From JACQCV01 sp964639675 (GTDB lineage: Bacteria; Patescibacteriota; Minisyncoccia; Phycocordibacterales; UBA12445), in the NCBI GenBank assembly GCA_964639675.1, contig CAZXEK010000005.1, forward strand, positions 1-20,124: DNA of 20,124 nt. The letters run 5' to 3'. The translations under genes and the position numbers were made by a program. Below the pieces are notes generated by a model. It saw only the letters and a program-made list of their open reading frames with translations, was not told the DNA's origin and ran no database searches. This document shows, one piece after another, positions 1 to 7,679 of this stretch. Position 1 is the stretch's first letter. Each line of letters starts with the position of its first letter.

Positions 1-554
1 TTACTTTGGATAAACATAGGAGGGTTGATGATCGACCATATGGCGGTGGGCCAGGGATGGTGATGTATGCAGAGCCTATTCTCAAGGCAGTAGAACAGAT
101 AAAAAAGGCTTTAAAATCGGAGGTCGGACCTCCGCCAATTAAGGTTATTTTATTTTCAGCGCGGGGAAAGCAGTTTACGAATGTTATGGCGAAGTCTTTG
201 GCTAAAAAGTATAAGCATCTTATTTTAATCGCTGGACGTTACGAGGGGATAGATGCTCGTGTTACAAAAATATTAAAAGCAGAGGAGCTTTCTATTGGCC
301 CGTACATTTTGACAGGCGGGGAACTGCCGGCCATGGTTTTAGTTGATTCGATCTCACGGCAAATAAAAGGTGTTTTGGGCGAGCATGAATCGCTGGAAGA
401 GAAGCGGGTTGCATCCAAGGAGGTCTACACGAGGCCGGAGACCTTAGAATTTAAAGGTAAGAAATATAGAGTGCCGAAGATATTTTTATCAGGCCACCAC
501 AAAAAGATTGAGGAGTATAAAATTAGACAGGGAAAGAATCAACTGCATAGATAA
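1..554 (+). CDS. trmD: tRNA (guanine-37 N1)-methyltransferase TrmD, 5'-truncated by window edge
   Basis: TrmD uses S-adenosylmethionine to methylate N1 of G37 next to the anticodon, which prevents +1 frameshifting. The reading frame is open from base 3, so the first about 40 residues lie outside the window; the TTG at 6 is just an internal Leu codon. Visible family signatures are VDDRPYGGGPGMVM near the left edge, the SAM-binding trefoil-knot segment AGRYEGIDARV, then SIGPYILTGGELPAM and a late YTRPE followed by LSGHH. The segment between VLG and YTRPE is shorter than in E. coli and lacks the usual D-S-F; it reads SLEEKR, so the Asp normally credited with catalysis is not obvious. The stop is TAA. 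A 28-bp spacer separates the gene from a palindrome, and rpoB follows from its own promoter. Family assignment is firm; full activity is inferred. Confidence 0.95.
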   Translation, partial: TLDKHRRVDDRPYGGGPGMVMYAEPILKAVEQIKKALKSEVGPPPIKVILFSARGKQFTNVMAKSLAKKYKHLILIAGRYEGIDARVTKILKAEELSIGPYILTGGELPAMVLVDSISRQIKGVLGEHESLEEKRVASKEVYTRPETLEFKGKKYRVPKIFLSGHHKKIEEYKIRQGKNQLHR

Positions 555-582
555 ATTTATAAAAACAAGGCTAGTAATATCC

Positions 583-603
583 TTTGGGAGCTGAGCTCCC
601 AAA
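583..603. repeat. 21-bp perfect palindrome, copy 1
   Basis: The arms TTTGGGAG (583-590) and CTCCCAAA (596-603) flank CTGAG. Counted as a DNA dyad, the arms are 10 bp around a single central G at 593. An identical 21-bp element lies at 11562-11582. As RNA it makes an 8-bp stem with a 5-nt loop, but no U-tract follows on either strand, so it is not a standard intrinsic terminator. It sits 28 bp after the trmD stop and 41 bp before a -35 box. Possible roles are a transcript-end hairpin, a binding site for a dimeric regulator, or a dispersed intergenic repeat. Confidence 0.85.
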
Positions 604-644
604 ATATCAAAAATGGGGAAATCGGAAGTCGAGGATACAAGCAT

Positions 645-673
645 TTGACAAATAAATTGCGGTTCTATATACT
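645..673 (+). promoter_or_regulatory. Sigma-70 type promoter for rpoB operon
   Basis: A consensus -35 box TTGACA (645-650) is followed by a 17-bp spacer and a -10 box TATACT (668-673), one mismatch from TATAAT. Transcription should start near 680-681, giving a leader of about 190 nt before rpoB. This is the best promoter in the window, as expected for a unit encoding RNA polymerase and its main sigma factor. Confidence 0.8.
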
Positions 674-680
674 ATTGGCT

Positions 681-870
681 ATTCCTTGCAAGATTGAGTT
701 ATTGATGTATTGAGGATAACAGAGAGTAAGCTTTTTAATAGATAGTTTAGCTAATCTTGCATATTTATCTAAACAAACTTCGAGGCGAAACGCCCGTTGA
801 TTAAGAACCCGCAATGTTGTTGGGTTTGTTTTTGTGTAATTATTAATTTTTCATTTTTTAATTTTTTACA
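681..870 (+). promoter_or_regulatory. Structured 5' leader of rpoB operon, candidate attenuator
   Basis: No gene is seen here. The leader holds several complementary segments. Stem A pairs 687-695 with 753-761 (9 Watson-Crick pairs, plus G696-U752). Stem B pairs 745-750 with 769-774 (6 bp). Stem C pairs 771-778 with 824-831 (8 bp). Stem D pairs 806-810 with 822-826 and is followed by a U-rich run. A separate GC hairpin pairs 784-787 with 791-794 around AAA. A conflicts topologically with B, B shares bases with C, and C shares bases with D, which is the arrangement expected of an attenuation cascade. The last 35 nt before the start codon are almost pure A/T and carry no Shine-Dalgarno sequence. 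I recognise no known riboswitch or ribosomal-protein leader class. The pairings are seen; the regulation is inferred. Confidence 0.4.
805..834 (+). terminator. Possible weak intrinsic terminator/attenuator upstream of rpoB
   Basis: AACCC (806-810) pairs with GGGTT (822-826) across an 11-nt loop, with a possible G805-U827 wobble, and is followed by the U-rich tail TTTGTTTTTG. The stem is short and the tail is interrupted by G, so on its own it would be a weak terminator. Its 3' arm overlaps the alternative pairing 771-778/824-831, which would act as an antiterminator. Confidence 0.3.
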
Positions 871-3800
871 ATGGACCTTATAAAGAAGAAATTTTTCTCT
901 AGATATAAGAAACCCCAGATTGCACTTCCTGATCTGGTCGAAATGCAGAGAAACTCGTATAAGTGGGTTATTGATACTGGGTTAGCCGAACTCTTTAAGG
1001 AGTTTTCCCCGATAAAAGATTATACTGGTAAAAAGTTTGAACTAGAGTTTTTGGGTTTTCAGTTCGATAAACCAAAATTTAACGAACATCACGCCAAGGC
1101 AAATAAACTTTCTTTAGATGCCCCGCTTAGAATAAAGGTCAAACTTATCAATAAGACAATTAACTACGAGAAGGAACAGGAGGTGTTCTTGGCCGATCTA
1201 CCTATTATGACAGACCACGGCACTTTCATTATTAATGGGGTTGAGAGAGTTATTGTCCCGCAGCTCGCTCGTAGCTTCGGAGTTTTTTTCACTGCTAACG
1301 AGATTAAGGGTAGGAAATATTTTGGTGCAAAAATAATGCCAGTAAGAGGTGCCTGGATTGAGATCGAGTCTGAAGCCGACGGCAATATATATGTCAGAGT
1401 TGATAGGAAGAGGAAATTTTTAGTATCTTCACTGCTTAGAATTTTTAGTGGATTAACTGACAAGGCGATTTTGGAAAAGGCAGCTCCAATTGACGCTTTC
1501 TTTGAAAAAGGGGTTCCATTTATCAAAAATTCTTTTCATAAGGATCCTGCCAAGGGTATAGATGAATCATATATGGAAGTCTATAAGCGGCTTCGAGATA
1601 GTGATATTGTCACCATCAATAGCGCTAAAGAGTTTATCAATGATCTATTTGGTCCAGAGCGTTACGATATGTCACTTGTTGGAAGATTTAGATTCAATAA
1701 GAGATTTGATAGGCCAATAGAAAAGAAGGATTTGGACGCTAGGACTATCTCTCTTGATGATATCTTAACAATCTTAAATCATATTAATTATCTAAACAAT
1801 ACACCTTCGGCAGCTGAGGATGATATTGATCACCTCGGACTTAGAAGGGTTCGAGCTATTGGTGAAATGCTCCAGCTAAAGATGAGGGTTGGTATGGCGC
1901 AGATGAAAAGAAACATCCAAGATAGAATGTCCACTGTCGACGAAGATACCACTCTGCCAATTCAACTGATTAGTCCAAGACCGTTGCAGGCTAGAATTAA
2001 AGAGTTTTTTAATACCAATCAACTCTCTCAATTCATGGGGCAAGAAAACATTTTGTCTGAGCTTGAACACTTAAGAAGACTCTCTGCTTTTGGTCCGGGT
2101 GGTTTGACAAGAGAGAGGGCTGGATTTGAGGTTCGTGATGTCCACACTTCGCACTATGGCAGAGTCTGTCCCATTCAAACTCCGGAAGGTCCAAACATCG
2201 GTTTGATCTTAACTCTTTCATCCTATGCCAAGGTTAATGATCTAGGAATAATCGAGACCCCTTATATGAAAGTTAAGAATGGCAGAATTACTGAGGAGGT
2301 CTCATATATGAATGCTCTTGAGGAGGAGGTTTATGACATCGCTCATGCAGCTGTTAAATATGATGATAGCGGGAGGCTTACAGAAGAAAATATTGAAGCT
2401 AGAGTTGATACTGCACCTGGATTGGTTAAAAAAGAGGACGTTGATTATATAGATGTCGCGACCAATCAGGCATTTTCTATAGCCACATCGATGATTCCAT
2501 TCCTGGAGCATAATGACGCAAACAGAGCATTGATGGGTTCAAACATGCAGAAACAGGCGACCCCCTGTATCGTTCCCGAAGCGCCGCTTGTCGCCACCGG
2601 TATAGAGTCTGAAGCTGCTACAACTACAGGGCGTTTAATTTTGGCCAAGAAAGATGGTGTCGTAACTTCGGTTGATGCCAAAACTATTACTATCAAATCA
2701 GACAAGACCTCAGATGAATATACCCTTGTAACATTCTCTCGGACTAATAATTTTACAGTTTTCCATCAAAGACCTGTAGTGGAGATTGGTCAGAAGGTGA
2801 AAAAGGGGGATCTTTTAGCCGATACATCTTCAAGTGACCAGGGACAAATTGCACTTGGCCAGAACATTTTCGTGGCTTTTATGAGTTGGAATGGGGCCAA
2901 CTATGAAGATGCTATTATCATTTCTGAAAGGCTGGTCAGAAATAGTAAATTCTCCTCAATTCACATAGAAGAGTTTGCTGTAAACGTTCGAGATACTAAG
3001 CTTGGCCCCGAAATAACCACGCATGATATACCAAATGTTGGTGAGGCAAGACTTAGAAATCTAGATGAAGATGGTATTATCAAGATTGGCGCAGAGGTTC
3101 ATCCTAACGACATTTTAGTTGGTAAAATTACTCCGAAAGGGGAAACGGAGTTGACTCCAGAGGAGAGGTTACTACGTTCAATTTTTGGAGAGAAGTCTAG
3201 GGATGTTAAAGATTCCTCACTTAGAATGGAACATGGTAAGCGCGGTAGGGTTGTCGGTGTTAAGGTTTTTTCTCGTGAGAGAGGTGATAAACTTGAATCC
3301 GGTATAATCAAAAAAATCTACATAGAGATCGCTCAGTTAAGAAATATCTCAGTTGGAGATAAGTTGGCTGGGAGGCACGGGAACAAAGGTATTATCTCCA
3401 GAATTTTACCGATAGAAGATATGCCATATACAGAGGATGGTATACCAATTGATATGATTTTGACTCCACTTGGTGTCCCGAGTCGTATGAATTTAGGGCA
3501 AATTTTTGAGATGCACTTAGGACTTGCCGCCAATACCTTGGGTTACCAAGCTATTGCGCCACCTTTCCAGGGGGTGACAGAAGAGGAGATTAAAACTGAA
3601 TTAGTCACCGCTGGTTTTCCTGAGACTGGCAAAGTAAAACTTTACGATGGGCACACTGGGGAATCTTACGAACAGCATATTGCTATTGGGTATATGTATA
3701 TATTGAAGCTCCATCATATGGTTGAAGATAAAATTCATATGCGATCAGTTGGACCATACTCATTAATTACGCAACAGCCTCTCGGTGGTCGTGCTCAGGG

Positions 3801-4047
3801 TGGTGGTCAAAGATTTGGAGAGATGGAGGTCTGGGCACTGGAGGGGTATGGCGCAGCCTATGTTCTTAGGGAAATGTTAACCATAAAATCGGATGACATT
3901 CTTGGTCGAGCGGCGGCCTTCGATTCAATTGTCAAGGGAGAGAAGATTAGGCAGCCTAATATACCGGCGTCCTTTAATGTCTTACTAAACGAGCTCAAAG
4001 GCTTAGCTCTTGATGTTGAGCTTAAATATATTAAAAAAGATAATTAA
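871..4047 (+). CDS. rpoB: DNA-directed RNA polymerase subunit beta
   Basis: This subunit forms one half of the RNA polymerase active-site cleft. At 1058 aa it is compact (about 1340 in E. coli), lacking the large lineage-specific insertions. Core motifs are present: the fork/rifampicin region starting QLSQFMG (G390), then GPGGLTRERAGFEVRDVH and CPIQTPEGPNIGL. The WNGANYEDA segment carries E679-D680, and GDKLAGRHGNKG carries the two active-site lysines K831 and K839. The end reads GEMEVWALEGYGAAYVL. Within the rifampicin pocket, positions matching E. coli D516, K527 and L533 are Gly390, Leu401 and Phe407. The ATG at 871 gives the normal N-terminus of the family but has no Shine-Dalgarno sequence. 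It is transcribed from the promoter at 645-673, and rpoC starts 3 bp after its stop. rplJ and rplL, the common upstream partners, are absent. Confidence 0.99.
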   Translation: MDLIKKKFFSRYKKPQIALPDLVEMQRNSYKWVIDTGLAELFKEFSPIKDYTGKKFELEFLGFQFDKPKFNEHHAKANKLSLDAPLRIKVKLINKTINYEKEQEVFLADLPIMTDHGTFIINGVERVIVPQLARSFGVFFTANEIKGRKYFGAKIMPVRGAWIEIESEADGNIYVRVDRKRKFLVSSLLRIFSGLTDKAILEKAAPIDAFFEKGVPFIKNSFHKDPAKGIDESYMEVYKRLRDSDIVTINSAKEFINDLFGPERYDMSLVGRFRFNKRFDRPIEKKDLDARTISLDDILTILNHINYLNNTPSAAEDDIDHLGLRRVRAIGEMLQLKMRVGMAQMKRNIQDRMSTVDEDTTLPIQLISPRPLQARIKEFFNTNQLSQFMGQENILSELEHLRRLSAFGPGGLTRERAGFEVRDVHTSHYGRVCPIQTPEGPNIGLILTLSSYAKVNDLGIIETPYMKVKNGRITEEVSYMNALEEEVYDIAHAAVKYDDSGRLTEENIEARVDTAPGLVKKEDVDYIDVATNQAFSIATSMIPFLEHNDANRALMGSNMQKQATPCIVPEAPLVATGIESEAATTTGRLILAKKDGVVTSVDAKTITIKSDKTSDEYTLVTFSRTNNFTVFHQRPVVEIGQKVKKGDLLADTSSSDQGQIALGQNIFVAFMSWNGANYEDAIIISERLVRNSKFSSIHIEEFAVNVRDTKLGPEITTHDIPNVGEARLRNLDEDGIIKIGAEVHPNDILVGKITPKGETELTPEERLLRSIFGEKSRDVKDSSLRMEHGKRGRVVGVKVFSRERGDKLESGIIKKIYIEIAQLRNISVGDKLAGRHGNKGIISRILPIEDMPYTEDGIPIDMILTPLGVPSRMNLGQIFEMHLGLAANTLGYQAIAPPFQGVTEEEIKTELVTAGFPETGKVKLYDGHTGESYEQHIAIGYMYILKLHHMVEDKIHMRSVGPYSLITQQPLGGRAQGGGQRFGEMEVWALEGYGAAYVLREMLTIKSDDILGRAAAFDSIVKGEKIRQPNIPASFNVLLNELKGLALDVELKYIKKDN

Positions 4048-4050
4048 TTA

Positions 4051-7000
4051 ATGACCATGAAAACAACAGAAATAGTTCCGGATTTTAATGTCATTGAGTT
4101 AAAGTTGGCTTCCCCCGAAGTTATTAAGGAGTGGTCATTTGGTGAAGTCACTAGGCCAGAAACCATTAACTATAGAACACAGCGAAGTGAACGGGGTGGT
4201 CTTTTTGACGAAAGAATTTTTGGTCCTGAGAAAGATTATGAGTGTTATTGTGGCAAGTATCGCAGAATTAGATATAAAGATATTGTTTGCGAAAAGTGTG
4301 GAGTTGAGGTCACAAGATCAATTGTAAGGAGAGAGAGGATGGGTCATATCGAGTTGGCTTCTCCAGTTGCTCATATCTGGTTTCTGCGCGGTATCCCCTC
4401 GAGGATTGGCATTATGGCCGAACTATCTATCGCTGATTTAGAAAAGGTTATATATTTTGCTGGCTATATCATAATTAAGGTTAGTGAGGATCAGAGGCAG
4501 AATATTTTACGCGAGCTAGATAAAGAGTTTAAAACTAAAATTAAAAGTGTTACATCAGATGAGGCAGTTACGAGCATCAAAGAATCGTTTAATGAAGTAA
4601 AAAAGGAAATTAATTCTATTCGGATTGGGGCAGTTTTGGATGAGGCCACACATCACAAATTTTCTTTTAAGTACGGGTCAATCTTTGAATCAGACATTGG
4701 GGCTGAAGCTGTTTATAAAATGTTTAAAGTTCTTGATCTCGAGACCTTGTTAGGAGAGTTAAAACAAAAGCTTGAGACGGCAAGCACAGTAGAAAAGGTT
4801 AAGCTACAGAAAAAGTTTAATTTAGTAAGCTATATGAAAAAGGCCTTTTTGCGACCAGAGTGGATGTTTTTAAAGGTTATTCCTATAATACCACCAGCCC
4901 TTAGACCAATGGTTGCACTTGAGGGAGGAAGGCATGCGACCTCTGATGTTAATGATCTTTATCGTCGAGTTATAAACCGAAACAATAGATTAAAAAAATT
5001 GCTTGAGATAAATGCTCCAGAAGTTATAACCAGAAATGAAAAAAGAATCTTGCAAGAGGCCATTGACGCTTTAATCGACAACTCAATTCGACATACAACT
5101 GGATCACCCGGAGCTATGAGTCAGTCTCAGAGGAGACCCTTAAAGTCTTTAGCCGATATCTTGAAGGGCAAACAAGGACGCTTTAGGCAAAATCTTTTGG
5201 GCAAAAGAGTCGACTATTCCGGGCGAAGTGTCATCGTCGTAGGGCCAGAGCTTTTCTTACATCAGTGTGGATTGCCGAAGCATATGGCGCTAGAACTCTT
5301 CAGGCCTTTCGTCATAGCTAAAATTTTGCAAAGGGAGTTAGCTTTTAACATTAGAGGTGCTGGTAGATTGATTGAAGATGGTGTACCTGAGGTGTGGGGG
5401 ATTCTTGAAGAGGTTATCAAAGATAAGTACGTACTTTTAAATCGGGCACCAACCTTACATAGATTAGGCATTCAAGCTTTTCAGCCAATACTTATTGAGG
5501 GTAATGCTATTCAAGTTCACCCATTGGTTTGTTCAGCTTTTAACGCTGACTTCGATGGTGACCAGATGGCGGTACACGTTCCTCTATCTGATGAAGCCCA
5601 AAGAGAGGCTCGAGAGATAATGGTTTCTAGTAAAAACTTACTTAAACCAGGAAGTGGTGATCCGATTGTTATCCCAAAGCTCGATATGATCTTGGGATGT
5701 TATTGGATGACTAAGATGATGCCAGGAGATCTGGGTGAGGGTAGAATTTTCCCAACTCCGAATTCAGCTATCACGGCCTATGAATTTGGCTATTTAGGAT
5801 TTCGCGCCAAGGTTAAAATTCTAGCCTCTGATACTCCAAAGTATGGAGAAAGTCGCGACAAGGTTTTTGAGACGACAGTCGGGCGAATTCTTTTTAACAG
5901 CATTTTACCTCCAGATCTTGTCTTTATGAATCATGAAATAACAGGCAAGGAGGTGGCTAAGTTAATAGAAGACCTGATTGAGAAATATGGACCAGATGCG
6001 GTGCCACCAATTCTAGACAAGATAAAGAGTTTCGGTTATAAATATGTCACTCGATCTGGTATTACCTGGAGTATGGGTGATATAAAAGTTCCAGAAGAAA
6101 AGCCAACTATTATAGCCGCAGCTCATGTAGCAGTGGCTAAAATAGAAAAAAGTTTTGAAGATGGTTTCATATCTAAAGATGAAAGGTACAGAATGATTAT
6201 AACCGCATGGAGAGCTGCCTGGAATGAAATTCAAAAATTAATACCTGGGACCCTGGACCCAAGAGGTGGTATATATGATATGGTTACGTCCCGTGCCAGA
6301 GGTTCAATTGGTAACATAAGTCAGATGTCTGGGATGAAGGGTCTAATTATTAATACTGCAGGAAAGACCTTAGAATTCCCTATTATACCGTCATTTAAGG
6401 AGGGGCTTTCACCTCTGGAATATTTCGTCACAACCCATGGATCGAGGAAGGGTATGGCAGATACAGCGCTAAATACTTCTAAGGCTGGATATTTGACTCG
6501 AAGGCTGGTAGATGTCTCTCAGGACGTGATTGTTGCTGAAGAAGATTGCGGAGACAAAGAGGGAAGGTTGATTTCAACCGATAATATTTCTGGGATCGAT
6601 TCTGGAATTGGTGGTATCGTTAAGGGACGAATTCTGGCTAAAGATATGAAAGATGAAAAGGGCAATATAATCTTTAAAAAAGGGGGGTTGCTAAACAAGT
6701 ACGACGCCAGAGAGGTTGAGGCTCGTGGTGTAAAAGAAGCAACCATAAGATCTCCACTAACTTGCAAGGCTGTCCGTGGTGTTTGTCAAAAATGTTATGG
6801 TCTAGATCTCGGTAGACATGAACTAATAAAGTTAGGTGAGGTTGTTGGTATTGTTGCCGCTCAAGCTATTGGCGAGCCGGGAACACAGCTGACAATGAGA
6901 ACCTTTCACTCTGGAGGTGTCTCTGAAGCTGGGGGAGACATCACAATGGGTCTGCCTCGTGTCGAAGAGATATTTGAGAAGAGAGCCCCAAGAAATGCAG

Positions 7001-7671
7001 CGACGATTGCCACTGCCTCGGGTGAGGTTATGGAGATATTAAATGACGACAAAGATAAGACAATTACAATCCTGGTTGATGTAGAGGAGAGAACAAAGGG
7101 TGGGGACAATTCAGCAGTTCACTCTGTACCATTCAATAGAACTATTTTAGTTAAGGTTGGACAGCGGGTAAGTAAGGGAGATATTTTGACCGACGGTTCT
7201 GTGAATATCTCCGAGCTATTTTTACTGGGCGGAAAGACAAAGGCTGAAGATTATATTTTGAACGAAGTAAGTAAGGTATATGCATTACAGGGCGCAGCTA
7301 TTTCTAGAAAACATATTGAGGTGATTGTTAGACAGATGTTATCAAGAAAAAGGATTAAAGACCCCGGTGAGACTAGATTCGTTTTAGGTGAGATCGTCGA
7401 GAACTCTGAATTTTTTATTGAAAACGAAAAGGCGAAGAAGGCTGGTTGCGAGGAGGCTTTAGGCGAAACTTTAGTTTTGGGTATATCTGAAGTCTCTCTA
7501 ACTACAAATAGTTGGTTATCTGCCGCTTCATTCCAAAACACTTCAAGAATCTTAATTGATACAGCAGTACAGGGTGGCGTAGACGTCTTGAGAGGACTTA
7601 AAGAGAATGTGATTGTTGGTAGACTGATTCCAGCTGGCACTGGTTTCAAGAAAATGCCAGAAGAGTTATAA
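4051..7671 (+). CDS. rpoC: DNA-directed RNA polymerase subunit beta'
   Basis: This is the catalytic partner of RpoB. The N-terminal zinc site uses C65, C67, C80 and C83. The Mg-binding loop NADFDGD lies at residues 498-504, with D500, D502 and D504 as metal ligands. The second zinc site is C833, C905, C912 and C915. The bridge-helix/trigger-loop segment begins near 931 (VVGIVAAQAIGEPGTQLTMR) and runs into TFHSGG. At 1206 aa it is shorter than the E. coli protein (1407 aa), and no large insertion interrupts the trigger loop. Two in-frame ATGs, at 4051 and 4057, could start it; neither has a Shine-Dalgarno sequence. With a 3-bp gap from rpoB and an 8-bp gap to dnaG, it is certainly cotranscribed with both. 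Confidence 0.99.
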   Translation: MTMKTTEIVPDFNVIELKLASPEVIKEWSFGEVTRPETINYRTQRSERGGLFDERIFGPEKDYECYCGKYRRIRYKDIVCEKCGVEVTRSIVRRERMGHIELASPVAHIWFLRGIPSRIGIMAELSIADLEKVIYFAGYIIIKVSEDQRQNILRELDKEFKTKIKSVTSDEAVTSIKESFNEVKKEINSIRIGAVLDEATHHKFSFKYGSIFESDIGAEAVYKMFKVLDLETLLGELKQKLETASTVEKVKLQKKFNLVSYMKKAFLRPEWMFLKVIPIIPPALRPMVALEGGRHATSDVNDLYRRVINRNNRLKKLLEINAPEVITRNEKRILQEAIDALIDNSIRHTTGSPGAMSQSQRRPLKSLADILKGKQGRFRQNLLGKRVDYSGRSVIVVGPELFLHQCGLPKHMALELFRPFVIAKILQRELAFNIRGAGRLIEDGVPEVWGILEEVIKDKYVLLNRAPTLHRLGIQAFQPILIEGNAIQVHPLVCSAFNADFDGDQMAVHVPLSDEAQREAREIMVSSKNLLKPGSGDPIVIPKLDMILGCYWMTKMMPGDLGEGRIFPTPNSAITAYEFGYLGFRAKVKILASDTPKYGESRDKVFETTVGRILFNSILPPDLVFMNHEITGKEVAKLIEDLIEKYGPDAVPPILDKIKSFGYKYVTRSGITWSMGDIKVPEEKPTIIAAAHVAVAKIEKSFEDGFISKDERYRMIITAWRAAWNEIQKLIPGTLDPRGGIYDMVTSRARGSIGNISQMSGMKGLIINTAGKTLEFPIIPSFKEGLSPLEYFVTTHGSRKGMADTALNTSKAGYLTRRLVDVSQDVIVAEEDCGDKEGRLISTDNISGIDSGIGGIVKGRILAKDMKDEKGNIIFKKGGLLNKYDAREVEARGVKEATIRSPLTCKAVRGVCQKCYGLDLGRHELIKLGEVVGIVAAQAIGEPGTQLTMRTFHSGGVSEAGGDITMGLPRVEEIFEKRAPRNAATIATASGEVMEILNDDKDKTITILVDVEERTKGGDNSAVHSVPFNRTILVKVGQRVSKGDILTDGSVNISELFLLGGKTKAEDYILNEVSKVYALQGAAISRKHIEVIVRQMLSRKRIKDPGETRFVLGEIVENSEFFIENEKAKKAGCEEALGETLVLGISEVSLTTNSWLSAASFQNTSRILIDTAVQGGVDVLRGLKENVIVGRLIPAGTGFKKMPEEL

Positions 7672-7679
7672 TCCGTATT

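Noticed and set aside
583..603. Palindrome as a classical rho-independent terminator
   Set aside because: Neither copy is followed by a T-run on either strand, so the standard mechanism does not fit.
703..713. Minimal ORF ATG-TAT-TGA in the rpoB leader as an attenuation leader peptide
   Set aside because: Two codons with no ribosome-binding site and no run of regulatory codons; chance is the simplest explanation.
555..870. tRNA or other known RNA gene in the rpoB upstream region
   Set aside because: The GC hairpin at 784-794 and nearby GGGTT gave a passing resemblance on the minus strand, but no T-loop consensus or cloverleaf can be drawn.
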